Positions 46,650 through 59,616 of a stretch of DNA of 64,000 bases are shown here, piece after piece; position 1 is the stretch's first letter; each line of letters starts with the position of its first letter. The translations under genes were made by a program, and so were the position numbers. This stretch comes from Neelides folsomi (lineage: Eukaryota; Arthropoda; Collembola; Neelipleona; Neelidae): positions 1 through 64,000 of the forward strand of contig JAQGBZ010000190.1 of NCBI GenBank assembly GCA_034687125.1. The letters run 5' to 3'. The notes below the pieces were generated by a model. It was given only the letters and a program-made list of their open reading frames with translations, did no database searches and had not been told where the DNA came from.

Positions 46650-49406
46650 ATGGACGAGATCCTCGCAAATGCTTTAAAGACGCTTGAGAACAGTCGGAAA
46701 CTTCGCGACGATGGCCCATCAACTTCTAAACATTCATTTAATGTATGATCTAGATATCCCTCATAATGCACTCTCACAAATTAAAATGCTAAATTTAATT
46801 TAAATTTTTTATTTAAATACCTAATAAAATGTAATTATTTTACTCAGGAAAGGAAACCAAAGTCGACGGATATTCACCAAAAGGCCAAGGAACAGAGAGG
46901 GAAAAATGAAGGTGAAAATAGCGACGACTCTTCCTTAAGTGACATCCTCAAAGAACTCGGGAAGAATGATGATGAAAAATTCGTCGAAGAGGATTTTGAT
47001 TATGACATCTCTTCCGTTACTTCAAAACTCGAATCTTCCTTAAAGAAGCCTTTAGTTAAATTCGATGATCCAAAATCCGAACTTTCTTTGTCTAAAGCAA
47101 AAAACGAAGGTGCAAATTCGAAATTTCGTCCAATACGAATAAGCCGATCTGAGGTCAAGTCATGCAGCTCAAAACAAGATATGACAATTGATGAGAATTC
47201 GAGTATCCGAACTGAACTTGAAGAGGATTCCTCACTAGAGGAAATCAAAACAGAGCCTTCGGAAATTCCAAAAAGCTTTAGCCAACCCCCAAAGCAAAAT
47301 GTTAAAAATGAAACGATTCTCCATTACAACGAAGAGTTCAAGGAATCTCCAAGCCATAACACAACAAATTACGACGAAGAGGAATTCAACTCCGAAACCG
47401 TAACGAGCAAAAACGGAGACAATGAGGAGAGCGTAACTGTGACACAGGAACAAGAAAAATCTTTGTCAGCCTCATTCAGTTTAAATGTGAAGAGCAAGAT
47501 TTACTCTCTTTCGGAAGATGGTAAAAATGGGTTTAGCTCCAAGAAAAGCGGTGAGCATAAATCTAGAGATTCTTCTTCATCTAAATACAGTAACAATTTA
47601 AGTAAACCGGAGAGAGTTTCAAAATCCGAGACAAATCAGAGTGAGCAAAAGTCGAAAACTGAAGATTACGAAGATTATTTTCTTTCTGAGGATGAAAAGG
47701 ACGAGTCTTCTGATGATTCTGAATCAAATAAGAATATTTCTCGGAGTCAATTGCTCACCCATTTCATCCATAAAGAAACGAGTGATAGCGACGAAGAGCC
47801 TTCAAGTAAAAAAGAACAAGTAAAAACAAAAGATTTGAGTTCTCATTCAGCTTCTGCCACATTTCTCTCACATGAAAATACCTCAATAAGAGAAACAATG
47901 TCGAAGAGAATCTCCGCAGGGACGATTCTTTTCAATGCCGAGCTCAAAAAACAAATCGAGATCAACAACAAGAAAATCCTTCAAGCTAGAAAGAAAGCAA
48001 AGAAAATTCGTAATGAGGAAAAGTTAATTGCGCTTAAAAAACTCGAATCAATTTCCAATTCCGTTTCTTCTAATCAAAAGCATTCAACGTCGATTGCTTT
48101 TGCACCCAAAGCCTTGTCGAACCAAGTTGAATCTTCAGATAGCGAGAGAGAAGATGAGAAAGAAGAAAGAGAAAGATTTCACCAAATAGGGTCTGATAAA
48201 ATCGACACACCAGAAAATGAATCTTCAGAAGAAGAAGACGGAGAAGATGATGATGAAGAAGAAATAATCCTCAAAAACGAAGTCAGCAATGCTTCAGACA
48301 AGTTGAAACAAATGCTTGAAGAAAAATTAAAAATTGAAGATGACGAGGAAGACAAAAAGGAAGAACAAAAACCCATTCCAACAAAGTCTTCTGAAACAAA
48401 TTCTCAAGGTGAAACTCGCGAGGTTGAATCAGGGATTGGATTAAATACAATTGAAATGGTTCAATTCATCCAAGAAGTCGAAACACAAATCGCCAAAACA
48501 ATTCATCTCATGGGGAAGAAAAGTGAGCCAATTATGATGAAATCTTCCAAGAAGCCAAAGAGCGAAGATGAAGATAAAAAGAAAAGCTCTAAAAGCAAAA
48601 ATAGGAAAACTTGTCACGAAAGTAAAGAAGACGCCCAACGTCCCCAACCTGATAAATTTGTCTTTGTTGATAAAGTTTCTTCAAAACATTCTTCCATTGT
48701 CATAAAGAAGAAAGAGAAAAGCGATCTTAGGAAAATTCGCCCCAAAGAGAAAAGGGAAAAGAGCGAAAAGCCCAAGAGGGAACGGGGAGTTGAAGAAATC
48801 GAAGACACAATTAGAAAAGCACTTGATTTAAAGAATGAAATTGAAGTCCTTGAACATCGAATCTCATCTTCACAAAACAGATACTCAGATTTCGAAGGTG
48901 AATCAAAGAAGAAAAAGGAGAAAGAAGCCAAGAAGAAAAAGATTGAGAAAAAAGAACCAATAAGTAAGGAAAAGTTCCCAAGAAAATCGTCCCACAGCAA
49001 AGACAAAATTTACAAAGAAAGAACAACTACAGGTAGCAAAGAGCGAATTAATAAAGAAAAGACAAAACCAAAGAAAGAAAACAAGCAGAAAGAATTTCGG
49101 AAAACTTGGAAAGAATCGACAGAGAAGATCGAGGAAGCTGACGCGGCATGGGATTATTTGTTTAAAAGCTTCGAGTCGAATCATAAGCAAATGGGCGAAA
49201 AAGAAGTAGAGGATTCATCTCTTATGGATCTTGAGAAGAAATTGAAGAAGGCCTTTGAAGACAAAAAGACCACGACGGAGGTCGACGTTTTGCACGCCTT
49301 TGTTGAAGAGGTTTTAGAATCCAACAAAAGGATGCACAGATACGCTCTCGAGGCATGTAGGGACATTGAGAAAGAGTACAACAAGAAGATAAGAAAAAGA
49401 AAATAA
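46650..49406 (+). CDS. Lys/Glu/Ser-rich coiled-coil protein, unknown (883 aa)
   Basis: Two exons: 46650-46742 (MDEILANALKTLENSRKLR...STSKHSFN) and 46848-49406, in phase. Most of the product is highly charged and probably disordered, with phospho-acidic clusters (SSEEEDGEDDDEEE), SR-poor Ser runs and Lys/Glu coiled-coil blocks (KKKKEKEAKKKKIEKKE). Two ends look more conserved: the helical N-terminus, and the last 90 residues (ADAAWDYLFKSFESNHKQM...VDVLHAFVEEVLESNKRMH...CRDIEKEYNKKIRKRK), which could be a helical interaction module. Basic clusters suggest a nuclear protein. I do not recognise the family. Many open frames on the other strand are mirror shadows of its codon bias. Confidence 0.75.
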
Positions 49407-49855
49407 TCAATTAAATATTTATTTAATGCCAGATTAAAAAGTATTTAATCGTTAATTGTGATTCTTGACCAATGTGTAAAAAATAAAAATCATCCATATC
49501 TTTCAAAAAAATTGTCCAAATATTAAAATGTAAAAATCTTATTTTCGCATTGTTTCAACGAGTGTAAAAGTGTTTAATGTTTTTATAATCACAATAAATT
49601 CTCATAATAAATGAAGTATAAAACAAGACAATTTTGATATGCTACTATACATATTTATGTACCATTGAATTTCACATACATATTTCATTTTATTATTGCG
49701 TCATATAAGATAATAGTGTATAGGAAACTTCTAATTTGAATTGAATACAAAAATATATTATTATGTAATTTAATCATTTGAGAGATTTGTAATTTAAAGT
49801 TTGGTTAATTGTATAGCGTCCAATAATTGTCCAATGTTAAATGTTTAGTTTCAAA

Positions 49856-50604
49856 TTATTCGCAACAACACATTCGATCGTGGCCAGTGTAAGGATTACA
49901 GCAATCATAGCATTGAATCTGTGCCATCTTCCTCTGGGCTCTAAATGGTCAATGTTATGAAACAAAATCGTAATAAAATTGTATATACAAATACCTGTAT
50001 TTTATGTACAGTTATAATATTGTAGTAAAGCTGTATTGTAGGTAGAAAATTAATTAGTGGATATAAAGTTCATACCTTCCCCAAGGAAAAAGTCCATAAG
50101 TTGGACATTGTCTCTTCACGGATGCCTTTGGAACCCAAAATTGTCTGTGGTGGTCGTAGCAAGATGTAACTGTAATTCAATACATGTTTCATATTTTAGA
50201 CCCATAAAGTGACTAAACTGACTACACAGTAAAAATCATAAATATTAAATCAATTAGGAGGAATATCACACGAGCAAGATCAAGAGAGTCCTTTGGAACA
50301 CATGGATCTGACAATTTCCTCACAAGCTTCCTCGGGCCACTTCCGTTGAAAAGGCGAACGAAGGGAGAACAACTCATTTTCATCAACGCACATGGAACCT
50401 ACAATAATTAAATTGCCAATTTGGTTAATTGTTTAATTTTACAGTTCAAAACTTCAATTTACAGAAGAAAATATATTATATTTAAAAAATGAAAGTTACT
50501 TGGGCCCAGTTGGCTCTATGAACACAGTAATTGTTCGGACAGCTCCGTTCGCATGTTCCGCAGCAGCCAGCTTCGCAACCACCTCCGTAAGACATCATAG
50601 CCAT
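49856..50604 (-). CDS. small Cys-rich intracellular protein, unknown (about 136 aa)
   Basis: Four exons on the minus strand are joined by matching phases: start 50604 (MAMMSYGGGCEAGCCGTC), then exons near 50400-50270, 50170-50081 and 49935-49856. It has no signal peptide. It carries about 20 Cys in clusters: CEAGCCGTCERSCPNNYC at the start, single Cys in the middle, and CYDCCNPYTGHDRMCCC at the end. Between them lies DHHRQFWVPKASVKRQCPTYG. The pattern suggests metal binding or disulfide cross-linking in a specialised structure such as sperm; that is speculation. One alternative frame in exon 2 hits a stop, so the phase-consistent model is preferred. Confidence 0.55.
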
Positions 50605-51613
50605 CGTCTCTCACTTGAAGATTTAAAACAATTTATGACAAATAATTTTGATTCTCTAAAACTTATAATTTAAATGGTAGGTGATGGTTTATTTTTTAAT
50701 TAATTTTTTTGAAGAACATTCATCAAGTTGAGTTTCATTAATTGATCGATTTTGAATATATTTTCATGGGAATTACTTTCTCTTACAGCTTTATCTATAA
50801 GCATTTTCTCCTTAAATATCATCATTGTATGATTAATTGCGAATAATTGCGATAATAATTAATTTCAATCACCACTATTCTAAATGTATAAGTCATAGCT
50901 CTTTTTAGTACTATACCTTGTTATGCTCGTGAAAACATTAAAGAGATAAGAATAAATTTAACGAATGCCTTTATATGAAATGAGCCCACCTAACCTATCA
51001 GTTTAGTTTTATATGAGATATATCCATACAATACTCGGGATCGTCGTATCAGGCATATTGGCATACAAGTAAAGCACACAATGCTCACAAATTTCCAAGA
51101 TTTAATTTCGGGAAATTTCCGCTTTGACTCATTGTCATTAGTGTAATTAGTCATTATACTCCCATTTTTACAGTGGTAATGAAAATGAATAACATGAGGA
51201 GAATGAGCACAGCAAAATACAGACTTCACAAATAAACATTATACAAAACGTATGTCATGCAATGGAAAGTTTACAATATATAATGAATTTAATGATGGAG
51301 TTATATAGTCAATTTAACCATAAAGATTATTTTAGTGAATGCAAAGCCACAAATCCAGAATTTGTCCCAAAGCTCCGAGCTCAACCCTATCAAAAGCGAA
51401 GATTTGGTTGGAAGTGAAAATTGGGAATTCTCTCAATTTGTCTCCAACATCATTTTTCTACTCCCTTTTGATACACACAAATTGTTAAAAATTACGAAAA
51501 TTTAACTATAAAACTACAATCAAATCATGGCGAGCTAACCAATTTGTAAAACTTTTACACCTCTCTTCTCTTTTCACATTCAATTGTTATTCAATTTCAA
51601 TCGTTAACCAAAA
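50605..51613. other. intergenic, AT-rich
   Basis: Divergent promoters of the Cys-rich gene and the inositol kinase presumably lie here. The minus-strand open frame 50990-51229 lacks support. A 22-bp motif at 51049-51070 also occurs at 23371. Confidence 0.4.
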
Positions 51614-52495
51614 ATGAGTAGGAAATTAGAAAAAGATTCAAATTCCAATTTCAAGACTAACGAACCCTTCATTTTCAATTCATTATACAACAAAGGCGAT
51701 GGGAAAATACCAACAGAGTCTTTTGAGTTCCAAGTGGCAGGCCATAAGGACCAAGGTGATCGAAATATAATTCGAGACGAATTGGGCCATGTGCTCAAAC
51801 TCGTTCAAAAACCTCCGAAAGGTCAAAGAGAGGTCAATTTCTACAAGAGGATATTTGAAGAGAATAAATATGAGAGAATTCGACCATTCTTTCCCAAATT
51901 CCACGGTGTGGTTGTTCACGATGGAGCTGAGTTTTTAGTTTTAGATGACATTGTCCAAGGGTTCAAACTCCCATGTGTTTTGGACATTAAAATCGGTTGT
52001 CAAACTTGGGATCCTGAAGCGAGTTTGGAAAAACAAAATCATGAGGATTCGAAGTATCCAGGGACCAAAAAACCTCTTGGTCTTGCATTACTTGGAATGA
52101 TCTTCACCAACTTGTCCACTGGACAAGTCGAAAGAAGAGAAAGGGAATTTGGAAAGTCTTTAAATGTCCAAACATTCCCTCAAGGTCTTCAAGACTTCTT
52201 CAACGGGGCGAAACATTCAGGAAATCTGGCAAGAAAATTTTGTCCCAGGTTGAAAGAAATCAGAGAATTCATTAAAGGTCAACAAGAATTTGGATTCTTT
52301 GCTTCGTCGATCCTTTTTGCGTATGATGCGAGTCAATTAAATGAGGAAGACTCGGAAAGTCGTAAGGATTTTGTCCGAGCTTGGATGATTGACTTTGCTC
52401 ATGTATTTCCTCTTCAATCTCCCTATGATTTAAACTACCTTTTTGGACTTGAGAATTTAATAAGGACCCTGGAGGATCTTGGGAGCTTCAAATGA
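51614..52495 (+). CDS. IPMK: inositol polyphosphate multikinase (293 aa, intronless)
   Basis: It phosphorylates inositol phosphates (IP3 to IP4 and IP5 steps), feeding inositol polyphosphate signalling, in cytosol and nucleus. The whole gene is one exon, unlike its neighbours. Family marks: QVAGHKDQG near residue 35, the catalytic PxxxDxKxG motif PCVLDIKIG at residues 120-128 followed by CQTWDPEAS, SSILFAYD near residue 231, and the metal-binding MIDFAHVFP near residue 260, with DLNYLFGLENLI at the end. The length fits the IPK2/IPMK class rather than the longer IP3 kinases. ATG at 51614 is the first in frame and precedes all conserved blocks. Confidence 0.92.
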   Translation: MSRKLEKDSNSNFKTNEPFIFNSLYNKGDGKIPTESFEFQVAGHKDQGDRNIIRDELGHVLKLVQKPPKGQREVNFYKRIFEENKYERIRPFFPKFHGVVVHDGAEFLVLDDIVQGFKLPCVLDIKIGCQTWDPEASLEKQNHEDSKYPGTKKPLGLALLGMIFTNLSTGQVERREREFGKSLNVQTFPQGLQDFFNGAKHSGNLARKFCPRLKEIREFIKGQQEFGFFASSILFAYDASQLNEEDSESRKDFVRAWMIDFAHVFPLQSPYDLNYLFGLENLIRTLEDLGSFK

Positions 52496-53237
52496 AGAAA
52501 TACCTTAATTACCATTCTCATCACTTAAAGCTTTAATTTAGCTTTTAGTAAGTTTTATTACCATTTACACCTTTTATCTTTCACAAATAATAATCTTATC
52601 GAGTAATTTAAATGAAATCTTTTTATCTATTCATAGATTAAGCGTGTCCAAAGAAGAATTCCGAGCAGAGCTTATAAAATATAATGTAAACTATAATAAC
52701 TCCATTTTGATAATCATCATGTCTTCATGTACCACACAACTTAAAAATACAAATCAAAAATGTCCCAAAGTTTTAAATGTTTAGTTTACTACCATAATGG
52801 TACATAACTTACATAGAGTACCTACCTACTTAAATACCTATTTATTAACATACTAATTATTGTACTATAACAGTTAAAGCAAACCCATACTTGTTGAGAG
52901 CATTTAGGTATGAAAAAGTACCTTAAATAAACTTGTATTACCATTTACAAATGTAACCATTTATTCACAATAATACAGCATTTCATTTTTATTCTATTTT
53001 CATTAAATATTTGTTTTCATTTATCTTAAACATCATACCTCAGTTTGTAATAAGGCAGTAAATTAAAATAGGAGTCAATAGGGTGAATTATTGAAAATAA
53101 AAAGCAAGAGTGAGGATGTTAAATCAATTTGCTAGCTTCTAACAGTATGATCGATATTTCTTTCATGGTGCATATTATTATTAGCATCTTAAATTCATAT
53201 TTTATCCATTTCATTTTATTCTGAAACTACTTTTATC
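52496..53237. other. intergenic, AT-rich
   Basis: 3' flank of the kinase gene and promoter side of the dynein-docking gene. No coding signal. Confidence 0.5.
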
Positions 53238-55704
53238 ATGGCCAGTAAAGAAGGAAATGATGGAGTTGAAGAAACAGAGGCATTGGCAGCAGACGAGGCC
53301 GCCCGACTCTCAAGACAACTTCGCCTCATGGAGAACGATAAGAGAGCATACGTCGAAGAATCTTCAATTGCTATTGCACATCAACGGTTCTTTAAAATTC
53401 ATCTCATAAATTACTATACATTTTCAACAATACTTTCGCTTTTGCTATAAATACCAATACTCATTGTCAGTTCATTATTTTAAATATTGATCAAAGACGG
53501 ACTCTCGAGGTTTTAGAAGAAGAAGAGAGAAAACTGAGCCTTGCCCTTGCAGCACAAAATAAAACCTCGATTGGTAAAAGAGAAGGAAAGAAAATAGCTA
53601 CGGTTCTTCAGTTACTTCAAGAAGCAGAAGATCTTGAGGCTTACATTAAAACCGAAGAACTTGAGATTCTCAAACTTAAATCATCCATCGAAGGTTCTAA
53701 TTACTGATGTGTTACAACGATACGTACAATTCTTTTCATAATCAATTAGTCCAATCATTGTTTAATCATGTTTATTTATTGTTAGAAAAAAGCGAAAAGA
53801 AAATAATGAAGAAAAGAGAAAGCACCTACGGATCATTAGAAGGGAAAGATCTTGATGAACGAATTTTTCTAATGAAAAGGAAATTAGAAACGGTGTGTGA
53901 AATTCTTTTTCAAGAAGTTCATTTAATTGTCAATTGAATTTCAGGTGGCTGGCCAATGTGACGCTCTCGTTGCTGAAAATGGCGAATTACGAGAGGGAAT
54001 GGATCTCTTAATGAGAGAAAACTTGGGAATCACAATGAAATGGGAAGAACTTGAAGCGCTTTACGAGGCAGGGAAAAACACCATTGATGAACTTGTGGAA
54101 GAAGCCGCGACGGCTTTTGATGAAAGGTTAACTATTAACATTCATTTATTCTGTTAGATTTTACCATATTATTTACCATATAATTAACACTTTCTGGATA
54201 TAATAGAGAAGAGACAATGAACAAAGGTCGTTTGCTCATTGAACGGAATTTGAAAGAGAAAAAGCAATTTGTTGTGGAGCTGTCGGAGTTAACTCGCGTT
54301 TTGAGACAAGAAGAGAAACTCCATCATTTTATGGAAGAGAAAAACAAAGATAGAGTTTTTTATGAAACAGAAGAACAAAGATTAAGTTAATTAATATTTA
54401 TGAATTAATAACTTACATGATACATAAAGGACTAGACACAAGCTACTTTACATCTACCAATCATATGGTATGAATTATTTATTTAATATAAAATTAATTA
54501 CATTTTGAAGGTCGTCTAGAGCAAGCAAAGGAACAAGTATCTGACGAATCGTTAATTTTATTCAAAAAATGCTTCAAGAAACTTTTGATCCCCAAAAGTC
54601 CTGATATTCTCTCGCTCGCAGATGAATATGAAGAGCTCTATACTTCGAATATACGAAAGTTTAATTACATCAATGAACTTAACAAAGATGTAAGAAGTAA
54701 AATTAATTAATGAAAATCTTGATCAAGTTAATTAAATTATGATGCTGATAATATATATCTGTAGTATACCTAATGTATTATGTTATTATTGCATAGATTG
54801 AGAACTTGGAAGCTCAAGTTAGAGAACTTCGAGTCTTCATTGGTTCTTCATCGTCGGAAACAGTGGAAAAGAATGAGTCTACAAAAGTTGCCATTCTTAA
54901 ACGTGGAGTAATAAAATCGTTATTTTTTAATATTACATGTTATGTTAAATCTATCTATCTGTATGTTATCTTATTGGTACCTGTACTAACCCTTACAATT
55001 TTATCACACAAATCTCACTTTCTTGTAAAATTAGACTAGCAAAAATATTTGATTTGATCTTATTTAGAATTTGCTGATGGAACTGAAAGAAGAAGTAAAA
55101 GGAGTTAAACGGGAAGTAAATGATGCAAAAATCATTCGTGAAGATGTTGTTAGAACAATTGAACGTCTTTTCCACATTTGTGATTCCTCTCCGGGTCTTC
55201 CTGTCCTTGACCTTCTTGGTGAGTATATAAATCTCAATTTTATATAAAATTTGTCTTCACTTTGATGATGAATTTTGAATTTTTTCTCTGTAGGAAGCGA
55301 CGGAGACATTTCAGCTGAAAACGCTCTCCTCTACTTATCAATACTTGAAACGAGAGTCAAGGAATTGATCAATGCATATAAAGTGACACACGACTCGGCA
55401 AATCTTCCTTCACATCCTTTGCTCCCAAATCAAAGTGGCGGTGAAGAAGAAGACATAACGTGAATTGAATACAATAGATGACAAAACTATTTAAATAATC
55501 TAAATTAAATGCTTTTCATATTTTTGCTCAAAATGTTCGTCATATAAAAAATATTGATTTTACAGGGATTCAACAAGCTTTGTATTTGTCGATAAAGAAC
55601 TCCTTCCTCTTCCATATTCGGAAATGCGAGACAAATACTACGATGCGTCTGTAAGAAGTAGAAGCCGTTCTGCATCCAATGCCTCACCAGTAGAGTTTAT
55701 TTAA
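53238..55704 (+). CDS. outer dynein arm docking complex subunit (ODAD1/CCDC63-like, 519 aa)
   Basis: A coiled-coil protein that anchors outer dynein arms to axonemal doublets; in arthropods this points to sperm flagella. Ten exons (53238-53386, 53497-53693, 53786-53892, 53945-54126, 54207-54385, 54511-54689, 54797-54907, 55068-55218, 55294-55459, 55566-55704) total 1560 nt in phase. Conserved blocks are AARLSRQLRLMENDKRAYVEE near the start, DLDERIFLMKRKLETVAGQCDAL, NGELREGMDLLMREN, FDEREETMNKGRLLIERNLKEKKQF, and the C-terminal globular-looking EDVVRTIERLFHICDSS...ALLYLSILETRVKELI. It ends in a Ser/Arg-rich tail. Nearly all helical heptads. I cannot decide between the ODAD1, CCDC63 and ODAD3 paralogues; ODAD1/CCDC63 fits best. 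Confidence 0.8.
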
Positions 55705-56257
55705 TACAAATTGGATTTTATTCTTTTGTATACCTAAATGTTATTGTTGGTATTTACTTACAATGATTTTACGATAATTACATAATAGTCAATTAGTCAA
55801 ATAGTTAGTCAAGTCAATTAGTAATAAAAAATGAACCAACCGTGTCGTTAATTTTGTTTTTGTTTTTCATGTACATAATTTTACATGTGAATTGATTTCA
55901 TTCTAAAGACTGCGATATGATATTGAGGGAGAAGTTTCAAACTCCATGCCTTCTCGTCTTTTTTTCATCGTTTTCTTTTCGTCATACGTTAACTCCTTTA
56001 CATTACATACTTTAATTTTATTTCCGCCGACAAAGACTATTTAAATTATTTCACCCATATTATTTTTTGGTAATTGATATTCAATGATCATCAAAAGGAC
56101 GTGAAGAAGTATAATGAACATCAAGATTTGAAAAGGTGATTCACGTTCACTCCCTTCTTTTATAATAATCCACCATTAAGATTAATAAGACCAAACAGAT
56201 GTGTTTTAAGATTTTGATATAATAATTTGTTTATTTTTCAAGAATATCCTACTCACA
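55705..56257. other. intergenic
   Basis: AT-rich; promoter side of the F-box gene. No other feature seen. Confidence 0.5.
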
Positions 56258-58653
56258 ATGGCCGATGAGAACAACGGGGATTGGGACGCATGGTTCGATG
56301 TCCCAGAGGAAATCGGCATTGAAGTTTTAAGTGAAGAAAGTGAAGACAGCAATAGCAACGATAGCTGGAGTGACATTGAAGAAGAAATCGGAAATGGGCA
56401 ACAAATGAACGATAATCCATTGAACGATGAAGTTGTAGTTCATTCAGATTCAGATGGTTGGAACGCTGAGTCAGCGACGAGCGACGACGACGCTTCCTCC
56501 GATTCCAGCTCATTCTTCCCAGCAAGTGATGGAGAAAATGAAGAAATTGCTCGAGGTATTCGATACAATCCTTCCAAAAGGAGCCTTGTCCGGCATCTGA
56601 CCAAGAGGGTGACAAATTTGGAGAAAGAAAACCGGAAACTGAAGAAAGTAATTGATTCTTATGGGAATACAATTCCAGAAGACCCGGAACTTGTTGGGGA
56701 TACACACCCAGCAATTTTAAATTCAGTTGTAAGTTTTTATATAATATTTAAATATTTGACAATTATAATAAATATAATTATGGATGGAGAAATTCTAAAA
56801 ATTACATCAAATGTTTAATATAATTTTAAATTTTAATTATTAGTTTCTGGCTGAGCTCTTCTCATTCCTGCCTTTCAATACTCTCAAGAAATGTCGGTTA
56901 GTGTGCAGCGAATGGAACTCTGTTGGTTGTTCTGTGCTTCGAAAGAAAAGCTTTACGGAATTCGGTCGTGAGAGAGAAGTTCCCTTCAGAGACCCCGATC
57001 CACTTCCAAGATTTCTCAATACAGTTTTAAATAATCCGGATTACGAAAACTTTGTATTTTGCAACAAGTTCGCCTTCACATGTGTCTACTTTAATTCTCC
57101 GGACGTGAGCAAGTTTGCGGATGTTTATGGGAAATTCGTTCGCAGTTTGACCCTCTGTTTGAAGCCTTATCATTGCACGCCCAAATTACTCAGAACATTT
57201 TTACTTCGATGTCCCAATATCACCACTTTACACATTCAACTTCCAACAACTTGTATGGAAGATGGTGCTATATTTGAAACCGAAGAAGGCGAAAGTGATG
57301 GAAGAGATTGTCTTTTTTCTAATCTATCCAAACTTGTTCTGCGCGGTCGTGAGTCTGACATTGACCCTTTGAAAAACAACGAGCATTTTTCTGTCGATTT
57401 CTTCACTAAGCTTCTCAAGAATTGTCCAAAAATTAAAGAGCTTCATTTGACATGTTGGAGCAAAGACGGTCTCTCCATAGCTCTCAGAGGAATTGACGAA
57501 AATAGGGAAATTATCCCGAGCATTAACACATTGGATTTGGACGCTAGGATTTCAAAGGCCTGTATGAACAAATTGGCCGTTTACTCTAAGAAGCTTGGGA
57601 TGAAATTGAAACACTTTAGCGTTCAAGGACTTGAAAAAGAAGCGGAATCTTTATTCAAAAATTTTCTTCATCTGCAGGTTTTTAACTCAATTTCAATTTT
57701 ACTAAACTTTAAACTAACTTCTTTAGGATATTTTTAAGTTAATTTTTTATTAATTTTTTTATTAATATCATTCCAGGCAGATCATCTGGAATTTCTAGGA
57801 ATTCAAGATTGGAAAAAACCAAAAATTTCAATAGCAATACCAAACCAAATGAAAAAGTTGAAGAAACTCCTCATTCAAGTGAAGTGCGAAGTTTCAAATT
57901 ACAATCCTCTATTTTCATACCACAATCAATTCCCTGCTTTGAAGCATTTTAAAGTTGTTGGTTTGCCTTCGGATCAAAGCCCAAGATCGCATCCTCCATC
58001 TGACCCCTTTTTTTCTCTTGAATCAAATCCAGAAGCATCTGATACACTTGAAGGACTCTGTATTGGGTTTAAAAACCTCCCGACTTTTACATCCATTATG
58101 AGCATTTTCCCTTTCGTCAAGCAGCTTGAGATCACTTTTTATCAAATAGTAAACATCACCAATTTGTGGAATGCTTCCACTTGGATAGACACACTCGAAG
58201 AAGTCATCATCATTATGGAGAGATCGGTGAAGAACGTCAACACCGTCATCACTGGCGTCGCAACAGATGTAATTACAAGGTTCGCCGTGGAAAATAATTA
58301 TACCCAGCAGAATCTCGGGGAATTTGTCACTGGTCCTTCAATCGGAAGTTTTAAAAAGTTGAGAGCTTTGAAATTCGAATGTACGGATAATATGGAAGAG
58401 AGACTGTCGGTTGGAAGAACCATCAATGATTTCACAGGATACTTTTTACTCACTCAACTACCAAAACTTGACCATCTTGACATTTATTATCCATGCACGG
58501 TAGATTGAAAAATAAAACAAAATTTCCACATTAAAGAATTTTAATTTATAAGATGAATTTTTAATAAAATGTTTTTTATTACAGATTACAAAGTATTGCA
58601 AGAATCGACTAAGAAAGAAAATTAGCCAAGTTCATATTAAACCGTTTGTTTAA
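56258..58653 (+). CDS. F-box/LRR protein (698 aa)
   Basis: A likely substrate receptor of an SCF ubiquitin ligase. Four exons (56258-56728, 56844-57677, 57777-58499, 58585-58653) are in phase, 2097 nt. The N-terminal 157 residues are acidic (VPEEIGIEVLSEESEDSNS) and end in a short coiled coil (RVTNLEKENRKLKKVI). An F-box follows: LAELFSFLPFNTLKKCRLVCSEW, about residues 159-181. The remainder is irregular leucine-rich repeats (RSLTLCLKPYHC, CPNITTLHIQL, NCPKIKELHLTCW, INTLDLDARI, KQLEITFY, LPKLDHLDIYYPC). Length and acidic leader are unlike common FBXL genes. Large F-box/LRR families of this style occur in springtails (general knowledge, not checked here). Confidence 0.82.
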
Positions 58654-59616
58654 AGATTTGAAATTATAATATTAAGATTTTACATTTCAACCGGCTGTGT
58701 TTATTCCGTCTGTTTTTGGGAAATGATTGTATAATACAGTGGATTCGATAGGTGGGCAAACACGACAGATATTTAAGTAATTAATCGTTAATATTAATAG
58801 TACTTAAAACTGTTTAAATTTATAATTTCGACGCTTTAAATACATGTTATTTCAAAAATGCATCACATTATAATTCTAGCCTTTTAGTTAAATGGGGAGT
58901 GGTTGTTGTTGTAATGGTTTGTCTTTTTAAATAGTTCGGTTTAATTTTATTTTAATAATTTGGTTTTAATCCAATCCATAATATGTTTAAAATTGGACGT
59001 AAATAATTGTTATAACTTTTTTGATGCCATTGTATTTCTTCAGCCCTGTCTTCGGCACATTGTTATGTATTAATTTTAGAATTAAAACGAAAATGATTTA
59101 ATTTAACTATAATTTTATTTATATTTGCCTCATTACATAATAGTCATCTTCTCATGATTGCGTTTAGTTCGATTAATTAATTAATCGCGTCTCAAAGATA
59201 GTACTAATTGTTGCTTATTAAGCATAGCGTCTTTGCCTATCATATTGGGAACCTCTAAATTTTATTTGGGCCATTTATTATCTCATTTATTGAGAATACA
59301 CAAAATCATTTATTAAAGATATACATAGGTTTTCACTATACACTCGTCCACTCGTATCTATGATGTAAATGTAAAATGTACTTTATTTAACTTTTTGTTA
59401 TAATGGACAATGGTTAATAAGAGATAGGAGATTGGAAATTCAATACATTTCTAGCGACAAAACGCGGCTTTCTCACTATTTACGATTACAATATTTCTAA
59501 TAAGTAAGAGTTGTAAGAGTGGAAAGTAAAAGTGCAAGTTAGGGTTAATATTTTATAGTTAAGCACATGATTGCACTTCTTTTTACTTTTTGACTCTAGT
59601 TATACATTTAAGAATA
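58654..59616. other. intergenic, AT-rich
   Basis: No coding feature seen; upstream region of the reductase gene. Confidence 0.5.

Noticed and set aside
47000..49410. Many minus-strand open frames opposite the 883-residue gene
   Set aside because: Ser/Phe/Leu-rich mirror translations of Lys/Glu-rich codons; no independent support.
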